Assembly (NCBI GenBank): GCA_963843645.1 | Contig: CAWJLE010000003.1 | Span: 124,001 to 188,000, forward strand | Direction: 5' to 3' | Origin: CAWJLE01 sp963843645 | GTDB taxonomy: Bacteria > Chloroflexota > Anaerolineae > DAOTYC01 | Length of the DNA stretch: 64,000 nucleotides | Part shown: piece by piece, positions 33,039-42,181 of the stretch | Numbering within the stretch: the stretch's first letter is position 1 | How the letters are laid out: each line of letters begins with the position of its first letter | Notes under the pieces: generated by a model | Seen by the model: the letters and a program-made list of their open reading frames with translations, nothing else | The model's database searches: none | What the model was told of the DNA's origin: nothing | Position numbers and translations under genes: made by a program

Positions 33039-33641
33039 ATGGAAATGGATGGAAACGCGATGAATTTAGGCGGTCAGCTCCGTGATGCCCGGGTGGCGGC
33101 GGGCCTGACCATTGCCGAAGTCGCCGAGAAGGCCGGATTCTCACCGAGTTACATCAGCCAGGTGGAGCGGGATCTGGCCAATCCGTCGATCGGCGCAGTC
33201 AATCGCATCGCCGAGGCGGTCGGCATACGAATGCGGGCGCTGTTTTCGGCGAACAACGGTGCGGCGGAGGCCGAACAGGGGCCCGCGGTCGCCGAGAAAA
33301 CACCGACCCGGGTCGTCAAATTCGACCGGCGCAAGAAGCTGGTCTATCCGGGATCCAACGTCGTCTTTTCGTTGCTGTGCCCTGACCTGCAGCACGATCT
33401 GGAAGTGCTCAGCTCGGCAGCGCCGGTGGGCACCGAAATGGGCGACACCGCCGTATCTCACCCTGGGGAGGAGTGTGCGGTGGTGCTGAAAGGCATCATG
33501 GAGCTCACCATCGGAGACGAGCACTACGTCGTGGAAGCGGGGGATTCGATCTACTTCGATTCGGGGAAAATGCACCACTGGCGAAACGTCGGCTCGACCG
33601 AGTTGGAAGTCATATGGGTCGTCACGCCGCCGCATTTCTAA
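33039..33641 (+). CDS. XRE-family regulator with C-terminal cupin
   Basis: 200 residues: helix-turn-helix LRDARVAAGLTIAEVAEKAG with FSPSYISQVERDLANPSIGA (about 10-65), then a linker and a cupin_2 domain (about 115-200, HPGEECAVVLKGIMELTIGD, IYFDSGKMHHWRNVG). This architecture often senses a small metabolite through the cupin. ATG 33039 follows GGAG; ATG 33060 is also possible. It is the first gene of the catabolic operon and its likely regulator. Confidence 0.85.
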   Translation: MEMDGNAMNLGGQLRDARVAAGLTIAEVAEKAGFSPSYISQVERDLANPSIGAVNRIAEAVGIRMRALFSANNGAAEAEQGPAVAEKTPTRVVKFDRRKKLVYPGSNVVFSLLCPDLQHDLEVLSSAAPVGTEMGDTAVSHPGEECAVVLKGIMELTIGDEHYVVEAGDSIYFDSGKMHHWRNVGSTELEVIWVVTPPHF

Positions 33642-33685
33642 GGTTCGCAGAATCCTGAGACTCGTGGAAAGGGAGGACAAGACGC

Positions 33686-34669
33686 ATGGCATCCAAGTGG
33701 CATCTGCCCCCTGAGGGCCAGATGGACAAGGCAAGTGGGATCTATCTGCAGAACATGAACATGACTGAGATCGCCGAACGGTTGGAAACGAACGACGTGC
33801 TGCTGGTGCCCATCGGCTCCACCGAGACGCACGGTCCGGGCGAAGCGCTGGGCGAGGACACTTTCCTCGTCACACGCATGTGCGAAGAGGTGGCTCGAGT
33901 CACGGGCTGCACCGTCGCGCAGCCGCTGTGGTACGGCTCGCATCCCTACCACCATTTGGGCATGCCCGGCACGGTCGTGATCCCGGAAAATACCTTCATC
34001 GACTACATCAGGTGCATGATCGCCGGCTTTTGGAATGCCGGCTTCCGCAAGCAGATTCTGGTCAACGGCCACGGCCAGGAGTGGGTGATTCCGACTGCCA
34101 TTCACCAGTTCCTCAAGCAGTACCAGGTGCCGGCGGTGCTGGTCATGCTGCACTGGTGGCACGCTGCCGGCAAGCACGCGTTCGATCAGCAGCACGGCGG
34201 CCCGTTCAGCACGCCCCTGGTGCACGCGTGCGAGGTCGAGGCGTCGTACCTGATGGCTGTCGCGCCGGAAATGGTCCAGGAGGGCAACCTCATCGACGTG
34301 CCCCTGCACCCGCGCTATATCGAGGGGGAGGGGCACCTGAATGGTCCCGGCGAGCCGGACGCCGCTCCGCTGCGCTACTGGATGCACGAGGGCCTCACGC
34401 GCAATTTCGAGGTCGTCATGTATCCGGAGGGCAACCTGGGCCCGTCGACGCGCGCCGACGCCGAGAAAGCGCGACCTGGAGTGGAGGCGGTTTGCGACTA
34501 TTTGGAGCGGCTCGTCGGCGATATCCTGCACGCCTTCCCGCCGGGCCAGTTGCCGCCGGCGCCGGAGATGACGATGCGTGGTGGGCCGGAGTTCGAAGCC
34601 GTGTTGAAGAAACCCAACGAGCCGGGCTGGAAGCACCTGTACACCATCGGCTGGCCGCCGACCGTGTAG
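33686..34669 (+). CDS. Creatininase-family hydrolase, probable 3-dehydro-scyllo-inosose hydrolase (IolN-like)
   Basis: 327 residues of the creatininase fold: LLVPIGSTETHGPGEALGED carries metal ligands, followed by YGSHPYHHLGMPGTV, LVNGHGQEWVIPTA and HACEVEASYLMA. The N-terminus WHLPPEGQMDKASGIYLQNM and the C-terminus KHLYTIGWPP match what I recall of IolN, which opens the ring of a diketo-inositol in the Thermotoga inositol pathway. The IolM-like dehydrogenase in the same operon supports this. ATG 33686 follows GGGAGG. A related ring-opening amidohydrolase is the alternative. Confidence 0.7.
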   Translation: MASKWHLPPEGQMDKASGIYLQNMNMTEIAERLETNDVLLVPIGSTETHGPGEALGEDTFLVTRMCEEVARVTGCTVAQPLWYGSHPYHHLGMPGTVVIPENTFIDYIRCMIAGFWNAGFRKQILVNGHGQEWVIPTAIHQFLKQYQVPAVLVMLHWWHAAGKHAFDQQHGGPFSTPLVHACEVEASYLMAVAPEMVQEGNLIDVPLHPRYIEGEGHLNGPGEPDAAPLRYWMHEGLTRNFEVVMYPEGNLGPSTRADAEKARPGVEAVCDYLERLVGDILHAFPPGQLPPAPEMTMRGGPEFEAVLKKPNEPGWKHLYTIGWPPTV

Positions 34670-34804
34670 GAAACGGACAGACACGAGCGCAGGGGCGTCC
34701 TGCGTGGCTGCCGGGCGCCAACGAACACCCCGAACAGCCACACAGGGCTGCGCCCCTACGCCCGTCAGGCGCACGCCGCCGGCATCTATGAACGCGAGGT
34801 GACT

Positions 34805-35638
34805 ATGGAACCGACCGAAACTCAGCTTGCGGAGCTCGACAGCTTGTGCCGGGAAGCTCGCAAGTGGATTCTGAAGATGATCGCGCACGCCGGCACGGGC
34901 CACGTGGGCGGCTCGATGTCCATCGTGGAAATGCTGGTGTCGCTCTACTTCCGCCAGATGCGCGTCGATCCCGCCAATCCCGGCTGGCTGCAGCGCGACC
35001 GGCTGCTGTTGTCCAAGGGGCACGCCGGCCCGGCGCTGTACAGTGTGCTGGCGCTGCGGGGCTACATCTCCACGGACGAGCTGTGGACGCTCGACGCGCC
35101 GGGCACGCGCCTGTCGAAACACGTCGACTGCGTCAAGCTTCCGGCGGTGGACATCAGCGCGGGCATGTTGGGCCAGGGCCTATCTATCGGCGCGGGAATG
35201 GCGCTGGGCGCGCGGCTGACGAACAACCCCAGCCACGTCTACGTCATTCTGAGCGATGGTGAGCAGCAGTGTGGGCAGACGTGGGAAGCGGCGATGGCTG
35301 CGGCGAAGTACCGCCTGGACAACCTGACGGCGATCGTCGACCGCAACGGGCTCCAGACGGACGGGACGACGGAAGAAGTGATGCCGGTCGAGCCCCTCGC
35401 GAACAAATGGCGCGACTTCGGCTGGAACGTGCTGGAGGTCAACGGCCACTCTATCGCCGAGTTGCTGGGGGCCTACGACGCGGCGCTTTCGCACGCGAAC
35501 CAGCCGACTGTGATCGTGGCCCGCACCGTCAAGGGTTACGGCGTCTCGTTCGCGGCCGGAAAAGTCCAGTGGCACAACCAGGCTTTGAGCCAGGAACAGA
35601 TGGAGATCGCCCTGGCGGAATTGGGGGAGTCCGCATGA
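34805..35638 (+). CDS. Transketolase, N-terminal subunit (thiamine diphosphate-binding)
   Basis: 277 residues: HAGTGHVGGSMSIVEMLVSL, LLSKGHAGPALYSVLALRGY, and the ThDP motif LSDGEQQCGQTWEAA with the Mg-binding DRNGLQTDG. This is the N-terminal half of transketolase, here a separate subunit. ATG 34805 follows GAGGTG. Its stop overlaps the ATG of the C-terminal subunit (ATGA). In this operon it probably handles a ketose from cyclitol or sugar-acid breakdown rather than the pentose phosphate pathway. Confidence 0.9.
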   Translation: MEPTETQLAELDSLCREARKWILKMIAHAGTGHVGGSMSIVEMLVSLYFRQMRVDPANPGWLQRDRLLLSKGHAGPALYSVLALRGYISTDELWTLDAPGTRLSKHVDCVKLPAVDISAGMLGQGLSIGAGMALGARLTNNPSHVYVILSDGEQQCGQTWEAAMAAAKYRLDNLTAIVDRNGLQTDGTTEEVMPVEPLANKWRDFGWNVLEVNGHSIAELLGAYDAALSHANQPTVIVARTVKGYGVSFAAGKVQWHNQALSQEQMEIALAELGESA

Positions 35639-36663
35639 GTGACGCAACACAGAGCACACCTCCAAGGGATACGGTCCAGGAGGCGATGAAGCAAGACAGA
35701 TCGGCGCTGTTCACCGATACGGCGCGTGCCACCTACGCCCAGGCCCTGATCAATCTTCTGGCGGAGGGACGGCCGATCGTTGTCGTCGAGTGCGACCTGC
35801 TGAAGTCGTCCGGCACTGCGCCGGTCCGCGATCGCTACCCGGACCGCGTGGTCAACGTCGGCGTCGCCGAGCAGAACGCAGTGGGGATGGCCGCCGGCCT
35901 GGCCGACATGGGGCTTGTCCCGTTCGTCGACACGTTCGCCGTGCTGCTCAGCCGGCGCTGCGCCGACCAGGTGTGGATGGCCGTGGCGTTCAGCAACAAG
36001 AACGTGAAGCTGTACGGACTCTATTCCGGCTTCACGACCGGGACCAACGGGCCGACGCACCAATCGCTGGAAGACGTCGCCATTCTGCGCTCGTTTCCGA
36101 ACATGACGATCCTCGAGCCGGCGGACTGCAAAGAGCTGCGAGAGGCCGTGCGCAGCGCCGCGATGCACGTGGGTCCCGTGTACATCCGCAGCGTCCGCGG
36201 GGACCTGCCGCCGATTCTGGACCCGGCGGAGCCCGACTTCGTCATCGGCCGGGCGGCGCAACTGAGGCCTGGCTCTGACGCCACGATCGTCGCGAGCGGC
36301 GTCATGGTGCCCGTCGCCCTGGAGGCCCGCGAGCAACTGGCCGCGGATGGCCTGTCGGTGCGAGTGGTCAACGCCCGAACGTTGAAACCGTTGGATGTAG
36401 AGATGCTCCTCCGCTGCGCTCGCGAAACCGGGGCGATTGTGACCGTGGAAGACCACGGCGTCACCGGTGGGTTGGGCGGGGCCGTGGCCGAGTTCCTGAG
36501 CGAGAACTGGCCGACGCCGTTGAAACGCATCGGGGTTCACGACCAGTTCGGCGACGCGGGGAGCTTCGACTGGCTGATTCAGAAGTACGGCATGGACGTG
36601 CCACACATCGTGGCTGCAGCAAAAGAGGTCGTCGGACGCAAGAGACTCCCAAATTCTATTTGA
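35635..36663 (+). CDS. Transketolase, C-terminal subunit (pyrimidine-binding)
   Basis: 342 residues with RYPDRVVNVGVAEQNAVGMA (catalytic Glu), GPTHQSLEDVAILRSFPNMT, and the C-terminal domain VVNARTLKPLDVEMLLRCAR, DHGVTGGLGGAVAEFL. It forms the active site together with the preceding gene product. ATG 35635 overlaps that gene's stop. It starts with about 35 extra residues of low complexity compared with typical subunits. Confidence 0.9.
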   Translation: MSDATQSTPPRDTVQEAMKQDRSALFTDTARATYAQALINLLAEGRPIVVVECDLLKSSGTAPVRDRYPDRVVNVGVAEQNAVGMAAGLADMGLVPFVDTFAVLLSRRCADQVWMAVAFSNKNVKLYGLYSGFTTGTNGPTHQSLEDVAILRSFPNMTILEPADCKELREAVRSAAMHVGPVYIRSVRGDLPPILDPAEPDFVIGRAAQLRPGSDATIVASGVMVPVALEAREQLAADGLSVRVVNARTLKPLDVEMLLRCARETGAIVTVEDHGVTGGLGGAVAEFLSENWPTPLKRIGVHDQFGDAGSFDWLIQKYGMDVPHIVAAAKEVVGRKRLPNSI

Positions 36664-36705
36664 GAAACACGCGAATCAGGGTTTTCCAAAGGAGGGACTC
36701 CAACG

Positions 36706-37734
36706 ATGAAGGCGGCGGTGTTGCGGAAGGTTGACGATCTGCGGTTGGAAGTGCTGCCGGACCCTCGGCCGGCTCCCAACGAGGTGCTGATCCAGATTAA
36801 GGCCAGTGGCATTTGCGGCACGGACGTTCACATGTGGGAGGGCAAGAACAACGAGGGCACCTTCCCCTTCATTCCCGGCCACGAATGGTCGGGCGTGGTC
36901 GTGGAAGCCGGCTCCGACTGCAAGAAATTCAAGGTGGGCGACAAGGTTGTGGGTGAGCCGTTCATCCCTTGCGGGCTATGCGCCAACTGTAAAGACGGGA
37001 TGGGCCCGGCGATGTGCCCGAACCCGGAATATTACGGTTTCACCTGGTCCACCCCGGGTGGATTCGCGGAGTACTGCGCCTCCAAGGAATCGCGGCTGCA
37101 CAAGGTGCCGGACTCCGTCAGCTTCGATGAGGCAGCGCTGATCGAGCCGGCCTCGGTGGCCTACCACGGCCTGTGGGGTGGCGGAGGAAGCGTTGCCCCG
37201 CACGATCGCGTGGTCGTCTTCGGCGGCGGACCCATCGGCCTGCTGGCTATGATGGAAGCCAAAGCGTCCGGCGCGCCGGTGATCCTGGTCGAGCCGATCC
37301 CGTTTCGCGCCAAGATGGCGAAGGACCTCGGCGCCGACGTCGTGATCGATCCGACTCAGGCCGGGCTGGTCGAGCACATCATGGACCTGACCGGTGGCCG
37401 CGGGGCCAGCCTGGTCGTGGAATGCTCCGGCAGTGACGCGGGGCTTGCGGCGACGATCGATGTCGTGGCCAAGGAATCGCGTGTCGTCCTCGTCGGTCAG
37501 AGCGTCGGGCGCAAGGTGCCGGTCGAGATCGGCATGAGCATCTGGAAGGGGACGACGTGGTACGGTTCGTGCGATAGCCCGTTCTTCTTCCCTAAGACGC
37601 TGGCCTTCATGGAGCGCAAGCTCGTGGACCTGACACGCGTCATCACCCATCGCTTCCCCATCACCGAGATCAACGACGCCTTCGAGCTGGGCAAAAACGC
37701 CTCGGCCAGCGGCAAGATTATGATCGAGTTCTAG
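36706..37734 (+). CDS. Zinc-dependent medium-chain dehydrogenase, probable scyllo-inosose 3-dehydrogenase (IolM-like)
   Basis: 342 residues. Catalytic zinc is bound by GICGTDVH and PGHEWSG; structural zinc by CGLCANCKDGMGPAMCPN. The Rossmann motif is VVVFGGGPIGLLAM. Threonine and sorbitol dehydrogenases share this plan. The pairing with an IolN-like hydrolase and the segment YYGFTWSTPGGFAEYC favour an inosose dehydrogenase. ATG 36706 follows GGAGGG. It is the last gene before a long hairpin. Confidence 0.75.
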   Translation: MKAAVLRKVDDLRLEVLPDPRPAPNEVLIQIKASGICGTDVHMWEGKNNEGTFPFIPGHEWSGVVVEAGSDCKKFKVGDKVVGEPFIPCGLCANCKDGMGPAMCPNPEYYGFTWSTPGGFAEYCASKESRLHKVPDSVSFDEAALIEPASVAYHGLWGGGGSVAPHDRVVVFGGGPIGLLAMMEAKASGAPVILVEPIPFRAKMAKDLGADVVIDPTQAGLVEHIMDLTGGRGASLVVECSGSDAGLAATIDVVAKESRVVLVGQSVGRKVPVEIGMSIWKGTTWYGSCDSPFFFPKTLAFMERKLVDLTRVITHRFPITEINDAFELGKNASASGKIMIEF

Positions 37735-37787
37735 CAGTGACGCGGGCTGCCGGGAGACCGGCAGTCCGCGCTCAATTGCAGGGCGTC

Positions 37788-37852
37788 CGCCAGTGTCCGA
37801 AGCGGGGTTGTCGCATCGAATGGATGCGATAACCCCGCTTCGGACACTGGCG
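37788..37852 (+). terminator. 30-bp-arm hairpin after the dehydrogenase gene
   Basis: 37788-37817 pairs with 37823-37852 around a 5-base loop (GAATG), with a single G-U-type mismatch. It begins 54 bases after the stop and is probably the operon terminator, though no U-tract follows. Its ends carry CGCCAGTG/CACTGGCG, an 8-mer also present in the arms of the hairpin at 32805-32910. Confidence 0.7.
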
Positions 37853-38207
37853 CCGAGCTGCCAGCCGTGGTAGACTACGGGCAACCGCGATCCGAGAGCA
37901 GGTCGTTCGATGCCTACCCCCACAAGGGCCGATGCCGCCTCCGACTCGCCGGACACTCGCTCGAGCAAAGCGGCACCCGACTGGACGGCGTGACCCGCCT
38001 GGCCCTGACTGACAGCCAGGTGCAGTGCCGGCTGATCGATGGCCTGAGCTTCGCGGAAGACACCCAGCTCTCCTGCGTCTGTCTGTGGACCACACGGCGC
38101 TCTATCACACACCGGAAGCAACTCAAAGAAGTGGCTAGCCGCCAGAGCTCTCTCCGCCACCGGGAAGTGACGCCAATTTCACGTTTGAATCTCAGGAGCC
38201 ACGAACC
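37853..38207. other. Intergenic stretch without recognisable gene
   Basis: About 355 bases between the hairpin and trmO. Open frames on both strands lack ribosome sites and recognisable composition. I see no consensus promoter, although trmO needs one here. Confidence 0.35.
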
Positions 38208-38663
38208 ATGAATGCACCCATGAAGATCGAGTACGAGCCGATCGGCATCATCCACTCGCCGTTCACGGAGTTGAAGGGCACGCCTAAACAGCCAAAGAGC
38301 GCGGTCGGCGTTGCAGGCACAGTGGAGATCTTCCCCCAATACGCCGCGGGGCTGAAGGATCTCGACGGATTCTCGCACATCGTTCTGCTCTTTCACTTCC
38401 ATCTGAGCGCGGGGTTCGAGCTCCGGATAGTCCCGTTCCGAGACGTCGTATTGCGCGGCTTGTTTGCGACGCGCTCGCCCCGGCGACCGAATCCCATCGG
38501 TCTGTCGGTGGTCCGGCTGCGAAGCATCGAAGGGACGACCCTCCACGTTGAGAACCTGGATATGCTCGACGGCACGCCGCTGTTGGATATCAAGCCCTAC
38601 CGGCCGGAAGTTGACCCCACCACACGTATCCGCACCGGCTGGCTGGAACAAGTGAAGGAATAG
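38208..38663 (+). CDS. trmO: TrmO (TsaA/VirR-type) tRNA t6A methyltransferase family protein
   Basis: 151 residues. YEPIGIIHSPFTELKGTPKQ opens the beta-barrel. LRGLFATRSPRRPNPIGLSV is the unmistakable TsaA signature, and LLDIKPYRPEVD closes it. The family N6-methylates t6A37 in tRNAs reading ACY codons, though some members act elsewhere. ATG 38208 follows GGAG. It is a compact version lacking the C-terminal extension of E. coli TrmO. Confidence 0.85.
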   Translation: MNAPMKIEYEPIGIIHSPFTELKGTPKQPKSAVGVAGTVEIFPQYAAGLKDLDGFSHIVLLFHFHLSAGFELRIVPFRDVVLRGLFATRSPRRPNPIGLSVVRLRSIEGTTLHVENLDMLDGTPLLDIKPYRPEVDPTTRIRTGWLEQVKE

Positions 38664-38913
38664 CGGTGCCCTCTTTCGGAACCGGCGACGTGCTCAGGCG
38701 GCCACGGCTCGCTCCTAAGCCATTGTGCCTGCCCGTCCCGAGCCGGGGTGGCCATTTGGCTTATTGACACCTGGCTCCATCTGCCCTATTCTTGGAATAC
38801 CGAAGCATTTTCTCTGCAGGCACTACCGACGACGTGACGAGCCGCGGCAACATCGAGGCAGAAACCGGCTCTCGCGTCGTTTGTCGTTTCATTGGATTGG
38901 AGAGGAGAGATTC

Positions 38914-39639
38914 ATGTTCCGAAAGACAGTGGTTGTGTTGGCCGTACTGACGCTTCTGGGTGCGTTAACGTCTCGGGCTGTGAGCGCCCAGACTCCCCAG
39001 CCGCCGGACCCGTTTCCAATGGCAAAAGGAACGTACTGGGTCTACAAAGGCCCGGTGAAATGGACACCGGTGGACTCCGATGAAATCCAGGAGCAGGTCA
39101 TGACCTGGAAGATGGAGATCACCGAGGTGCTCCAGCGCGACGGTATTCGCGCCGCTGTGGTGACGGGCCACCCGTCTGACCTGGTCTTTTACGAAGAGGG
39201 GCGGGTCCCTCGCGACTACCTCATCGTCAGCGTCAACGACCAGAAGTACTACCTGGTGAGCGGCGAGCGGGCACAGGCCGCATTGAGGCGTTTCAAGGAC
39301 AGCCAGGACGTCCTCGTCGACTTCGTGCACGACTCAGAGCTGTGGCTGGACCTGCCGTTGACTCCCGGCAAGAGCTTCGGGGAAACGGCCCAGATTGCTC
39401 GCCCCGACCGCATGTACGCCTGGACGGTCGACAAAGAGGAACCGGCTCAGCTGGCGGGCATCGTGGGCATCCCTGCCATTGCAGATGCCACCGCCTTTGA
39501 GTTGAAGCTGACCACTCTGCCGGAAACCGAAACCGTTGAGTTCGTGTTGGGTCTCGGGATCACCCGGTTTACGTACGACCACCATGGCACTGTGGCCTCC
39601 GTCGATCTGAAGCTGAGCGAGTATCATCCGGGCGGCTGA
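38914..39639 (+). CDS. Secreted protein of unknown function
   Basis: 241 residues with a clear signal peptide (TVVVLAVLTLLGALTSRAVS, AQ). The mature part starts PFPMAKGTYWVYKGPVKWTP and contains MTWKMEITEVLQRDGIRAAV and FVLGLGITRFTYDHHGTVAS. The pattern 'KGTYWVYKG...V....EVLQ......A...G' recurs in exported Chloroflexota and Acidobacteria proteins of no assigned function. ATG 38914 follows GAGGAGAG. Confidence 0.65.
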   Translation: MFRKTVVVLAVLTLLGALTSRAVSAQTPQPPDPFPMAKGTYWVYKGPVKWTPVDSDEIQEQVMTWKMEITEVLQRDGIRAAVVTGHPSDLVFYEEGRVPRDYLIVSVNDQKYYLVSGERAQAALRRFKDSQDVLVDFVHDSELWLDLPLTPGKSFGETAQIARPDRMYAWTVDKEEPAQLAGIVGIPAIADATAFELKLTTLPETETVEFVLGLGITRFTYDHHGTVASVDLKLSEYHPGG

Positions 39640-39746
39640 TGTGCGGCCTATCCGGGCGGCAGCGCGTGCAAAACGCATCCAGACGACGTGGCTGACCTGG
39701 TGCAATGGACCCCATTAGGCGCAATTTGCGATCGATCAGACCTTCT

Positions 39747-40286
39747 CTACTCGATCAACAGGATCGCGTATCGATTCATTTCCTGATCGTAGTCCTTCAG
39801 CACTTCGATCGGGAAGCCGGCCTGGCGCGCCGTGCTGAAAACATCGACGGCCATGCCCTCGACGCTCGGTCGCGAGGACAGGGCATTGACGCACTTCTCC
39901 CGCTTGCCGGGGCACTCCCGGCACATGTGGCAGCTGTCCATGAACAGCAGGAAGGCCTTGGGATAACCGGCCAGGAACACGTCGCGTTCCAGTTTGAGCA
40001 TGGCGCGGTTTGTCCCGTCGCTCCACCTGGCCCGGTCTTCCGGTTTGTCCACCTTGTGCGCCCAATGGATCAGGATGCCCGATTCGTAATCGTGAAAAAA
40101 CTGCGCGCACTCCGCGACGGAGGGTGTGTTGGGTGGGCACGACGCAACGCGACCGTAACTGTCACAGCCGTACATGCACTTCATCCGCACCCATTGGCTG
40201 ACGATGACGTCGCTACGCGGACTGATCCACTTGAATTCGGCGATTTCGTGCTGCTCGAATAGCGCTTCGAGGCTTTCCAGTCTCAT
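39747..40286 (-). CDS. DUF2284 putative metal-binding protein
   Basis: 179 residues with two Cys-rich segments: CMYGCDSYGRVASCPPNTPS and CHMCRECPGKREKC, the defining pattern of DUF2284. An Fe-S or Zn site is likely. Members occur mostly in anaerobes and are sometimes linked to corrinoid methyltransferases. ATG 40286 follows GGAG at 11 bases. No operon partner is visible; it is divergent from the threonine dehydrogenase-like gene. Confidence 0.85.
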   Translation of the reverse strand: MRLESLEALFEQHEIAEFKWISPRSDVIVSQWVRMKCMYGCDSYGRVASCPPNTPSVAECAQFFHDYESGILIHWAHKVDKPEDRARWSDGTNRAMLKLERDVFLAGYPKAFLLFMDSCHMCRECPGKREKCVNALSSRPSVEGMAVDVFSTARQAGFPIEVLKDYDQEMNRYAILLIE

Positions 40287-40364
40287 GCCAGCGAGATCTC
40301 CTTGTTTGGGGGTGGTTGACCGTGAGCATTCTATGGCGGGCCATGACAGGTGTCAAATGCCACC

Positions 40365-40407
40365 TTTACGCCGCCGCGGACGTGTGATATAATGGTGATG
40401 TATCACA
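40365..40407 (+). promoter_or_regulatory. Promoter with overlapping inverted repeat
   Basis: TTTACG (40365-40370), 17 bases, TATAAT (40388-40393). TGTGATA (40383-40389) and TATCACA (40401-40407) form a perfect inverted repeat separated by 11 bases across the -10 and start site, a likely operator of unknown regulator. Confidence 0.65.
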
Positions 40408-40443
40408 CAAATTCCAGAGGTATGACTCCAGGGGAGGTGCGGC

Positions 40444-41416
40444 ATGGGCAATATTAAGCGGATCCTGGTCACGGGAGCGGTGGGGCAGATCGGCTCGGAG
40501 CTGACGCTGGCGTTGCGGGGACGGTACGGAGCTGAAAACGTAGTAGCGGCGGGACATCACACCAAACCGAGCGAGGCGCTCCTCAATTCCGGGGCCATAC
40601 GAGACGCTCGACGTGTGCCAGGCCGACCAGATAGCGGCGGTGATCAAGAAACACCATGTCGACACCATCGTTCACATGGCTGCGTTGCTGTCCGCCATTG
40701 GCGAGAAGAATCCTCAACTGTGTTGGAACGTCAACGTGGGCGGCCTGTACAACGTACTCGAGCTGGCCCGCGATTTGGAACTGACGCAAGTCTTTTGCCC
40801 CAGCTCGATCGCCGTATTTGGGCCGGAAACCCCCCGTGATTGCACGCCGCAGGAGACGGTGATGCTCCCCAAGACGATGTACGGCGTGACCAAAGTCTCC
40901 GGCGAGCTCCTGTGCGACTACTACCACCGTCGCTTCGGCGTAGACGCACGTGGTGTGCGCTATCCGGGTATCATCAGCAGCGAGACGCTGCCTGGCGGAG
41001 GCACTACCGACTACGCCGTCGCCATCTTCTACGACGCCATCAAGTACGGCAAATACACCTGCTTCCTGCGCGAAGATACCGTCCTTCCGATGATGTACAT
41101 GCCTGACTGCCTGAAGGGCACGATGGACCTCATGGAAGCGGACGGCAGCCGTTTGACGCACCGCGCGGACTTTAACATGGCCGCGATGAGCTTCAGCGCC
41201 GCCGAGCTGGCCGCGGAGATCAAGAAACACATTCCCGGTCTCACTGTTGAGTATCAGCCGGACTTTCGTCAGGCCATCGCCGACTCGTGGCCGCGTTCCC
41301 TCGACGACAGCTCTGCCCGCGCGGAGTGGGATTGGCGCCCGGCTTACGACCTTTCGTCGATGACCGTGGACATGCTGACGACGCTGGGTCAGCGTCACAA
41401 AGAGGGCAAGCTGTAA
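40444..41416 (+). pseudogene. SDR-type L-threonine 3-dehydrogenase-like epimerase, one frameshift
   Basis: The first frame has the Rossmann motif ILVTGAVGQIGSELTLALRG. Near 40597 it must shift by one base (extra G in a G-run) to continue PYETLDVCQADQIAAVIK. The second frame contains YGVTKVSGELLCDYYH (catalytic Tyr/Lys) and RYPGIISSETLPGGGTTDYA followed by FYDAIKYGKYTCFL and LPMMYMPDCL, which identify the UDP-glucose-epimerase-like L-threonine dehydrogenases. The full protein would be about 323 residues, converting threonine to 2-amino-3-oxobutyrate. The start follows GGGGAGG. Confidence 0.8.
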
Positions 41417-41508
41417 CAGGGCCGCCACAGAATTGTGACAGGCGTCGCCGACAACATCAGGGTCGACGATCGCCTGAGCGGCAGCTGCAGACAACCACAA
41501 TAGAAAGA

Positions 41509-41539
41509 ACCAGCCGCCGGGGACGTTCTGGCGGCTGGT
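41509..41539 (+). terminator. Hairpin terminator between convergent genes
   Basis: ACCAGCCGCC (41509-41518) pairs perfectly with GGCGGCTGGT (41530-41539), loop 11 bases, about 93 bases after the dehydrogenase stop. The rest of the 41417-41739 gap shows no gene. Confidence 0.5.
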
Positions 41540-41739
41540 CGATAATTCGGATCGAAAGTGAGCCAAGTCGTCAAAGGGCACACGCCGGGATCGCGTGCGT
41601 TGAGTGCACCGCGGTTGGGGGCCCAATATGTGGAAGATGCTCATGGCACCTTCCGGATCTCTCGTTCCCGGCGGGCAGGTCCGTCCGCGGGCCGGTATGT
41701 CGAACCATCTCGCCGTCGGCCTGAAACTTGTCCGTCGGG

Positions 41740-42054
41740 TTATGGTGTCGTCCGCCACACCTTGCCGTCGGTCGAGATCAGGGTAAATTCGTGGCCCCGC
41801 GAGGCCAGCCGCAGATAGGCATACCGTTCATCGTGAGTCACGCCCACGACCGTCGTCTCCGGACCGAAATTGGCGCTGACCTGCCAGGTCCGGCCGCCGT
41901 CGCCCGAAGCCAGCAGGCGCCCAGCCTCTCCCGCCTTGAAGGCGGGCCACGCGAACGCGGCAGGCGCGTCAGCGGCCAGCGCAGTGGCCGTTCCAAAGGT
42001 CGCGACTCCCAGTGGTACACTGCAGAGACTCGTCAAGAACTCTCGCCTGTTCAA
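41740..42054 (-). CDS. Short exported BNR-repeat protein with Tat-like signal
   Basis: 104 residues from a TTG start at 42054 (behind GAGGAGAGG). The N-terminus LNRREFLTSLCSVPLGVATF has a twin-arginine motif. The mature part LLASGDGGRTWQVSANFG and LISTDGKVWRT is one or two BNR/sialidase-type Asp-box blades. It is far too short for a propeller, so it may be an oligomerising fragment or the remnant of a longer gene; I see no continuation downstream. Confidence 0.6.
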   Translation of the reverse strand: MNRREFLTSLCSVPLGVATFGTATALAADAPAAFAWPAFKAGEAGRLLASGDGGRTWQVSANFGPETTVVGVTHDERYAYLRLASRGHEFTLISTDGKVWRTTP

Positions 42055-42181
42055 GGACCTCTCCTCACTCGGTCGTGTGATTGTTGCGAACCATAAACTA
42101 TCATACCGCTCTATGCCCAAAGAAACAAATTCGGCCCGACACCTGAGTGCCGGGCCTGGTGGGAGTCGGGTCTTGCCGCTG

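Noticed and set aside
37976..38160. Open frames on both strands between the dehydrogenase hairpin and trmO
   Set aside because: No ribosome sites, no family resemblance, and codon use typical of shadow frames.
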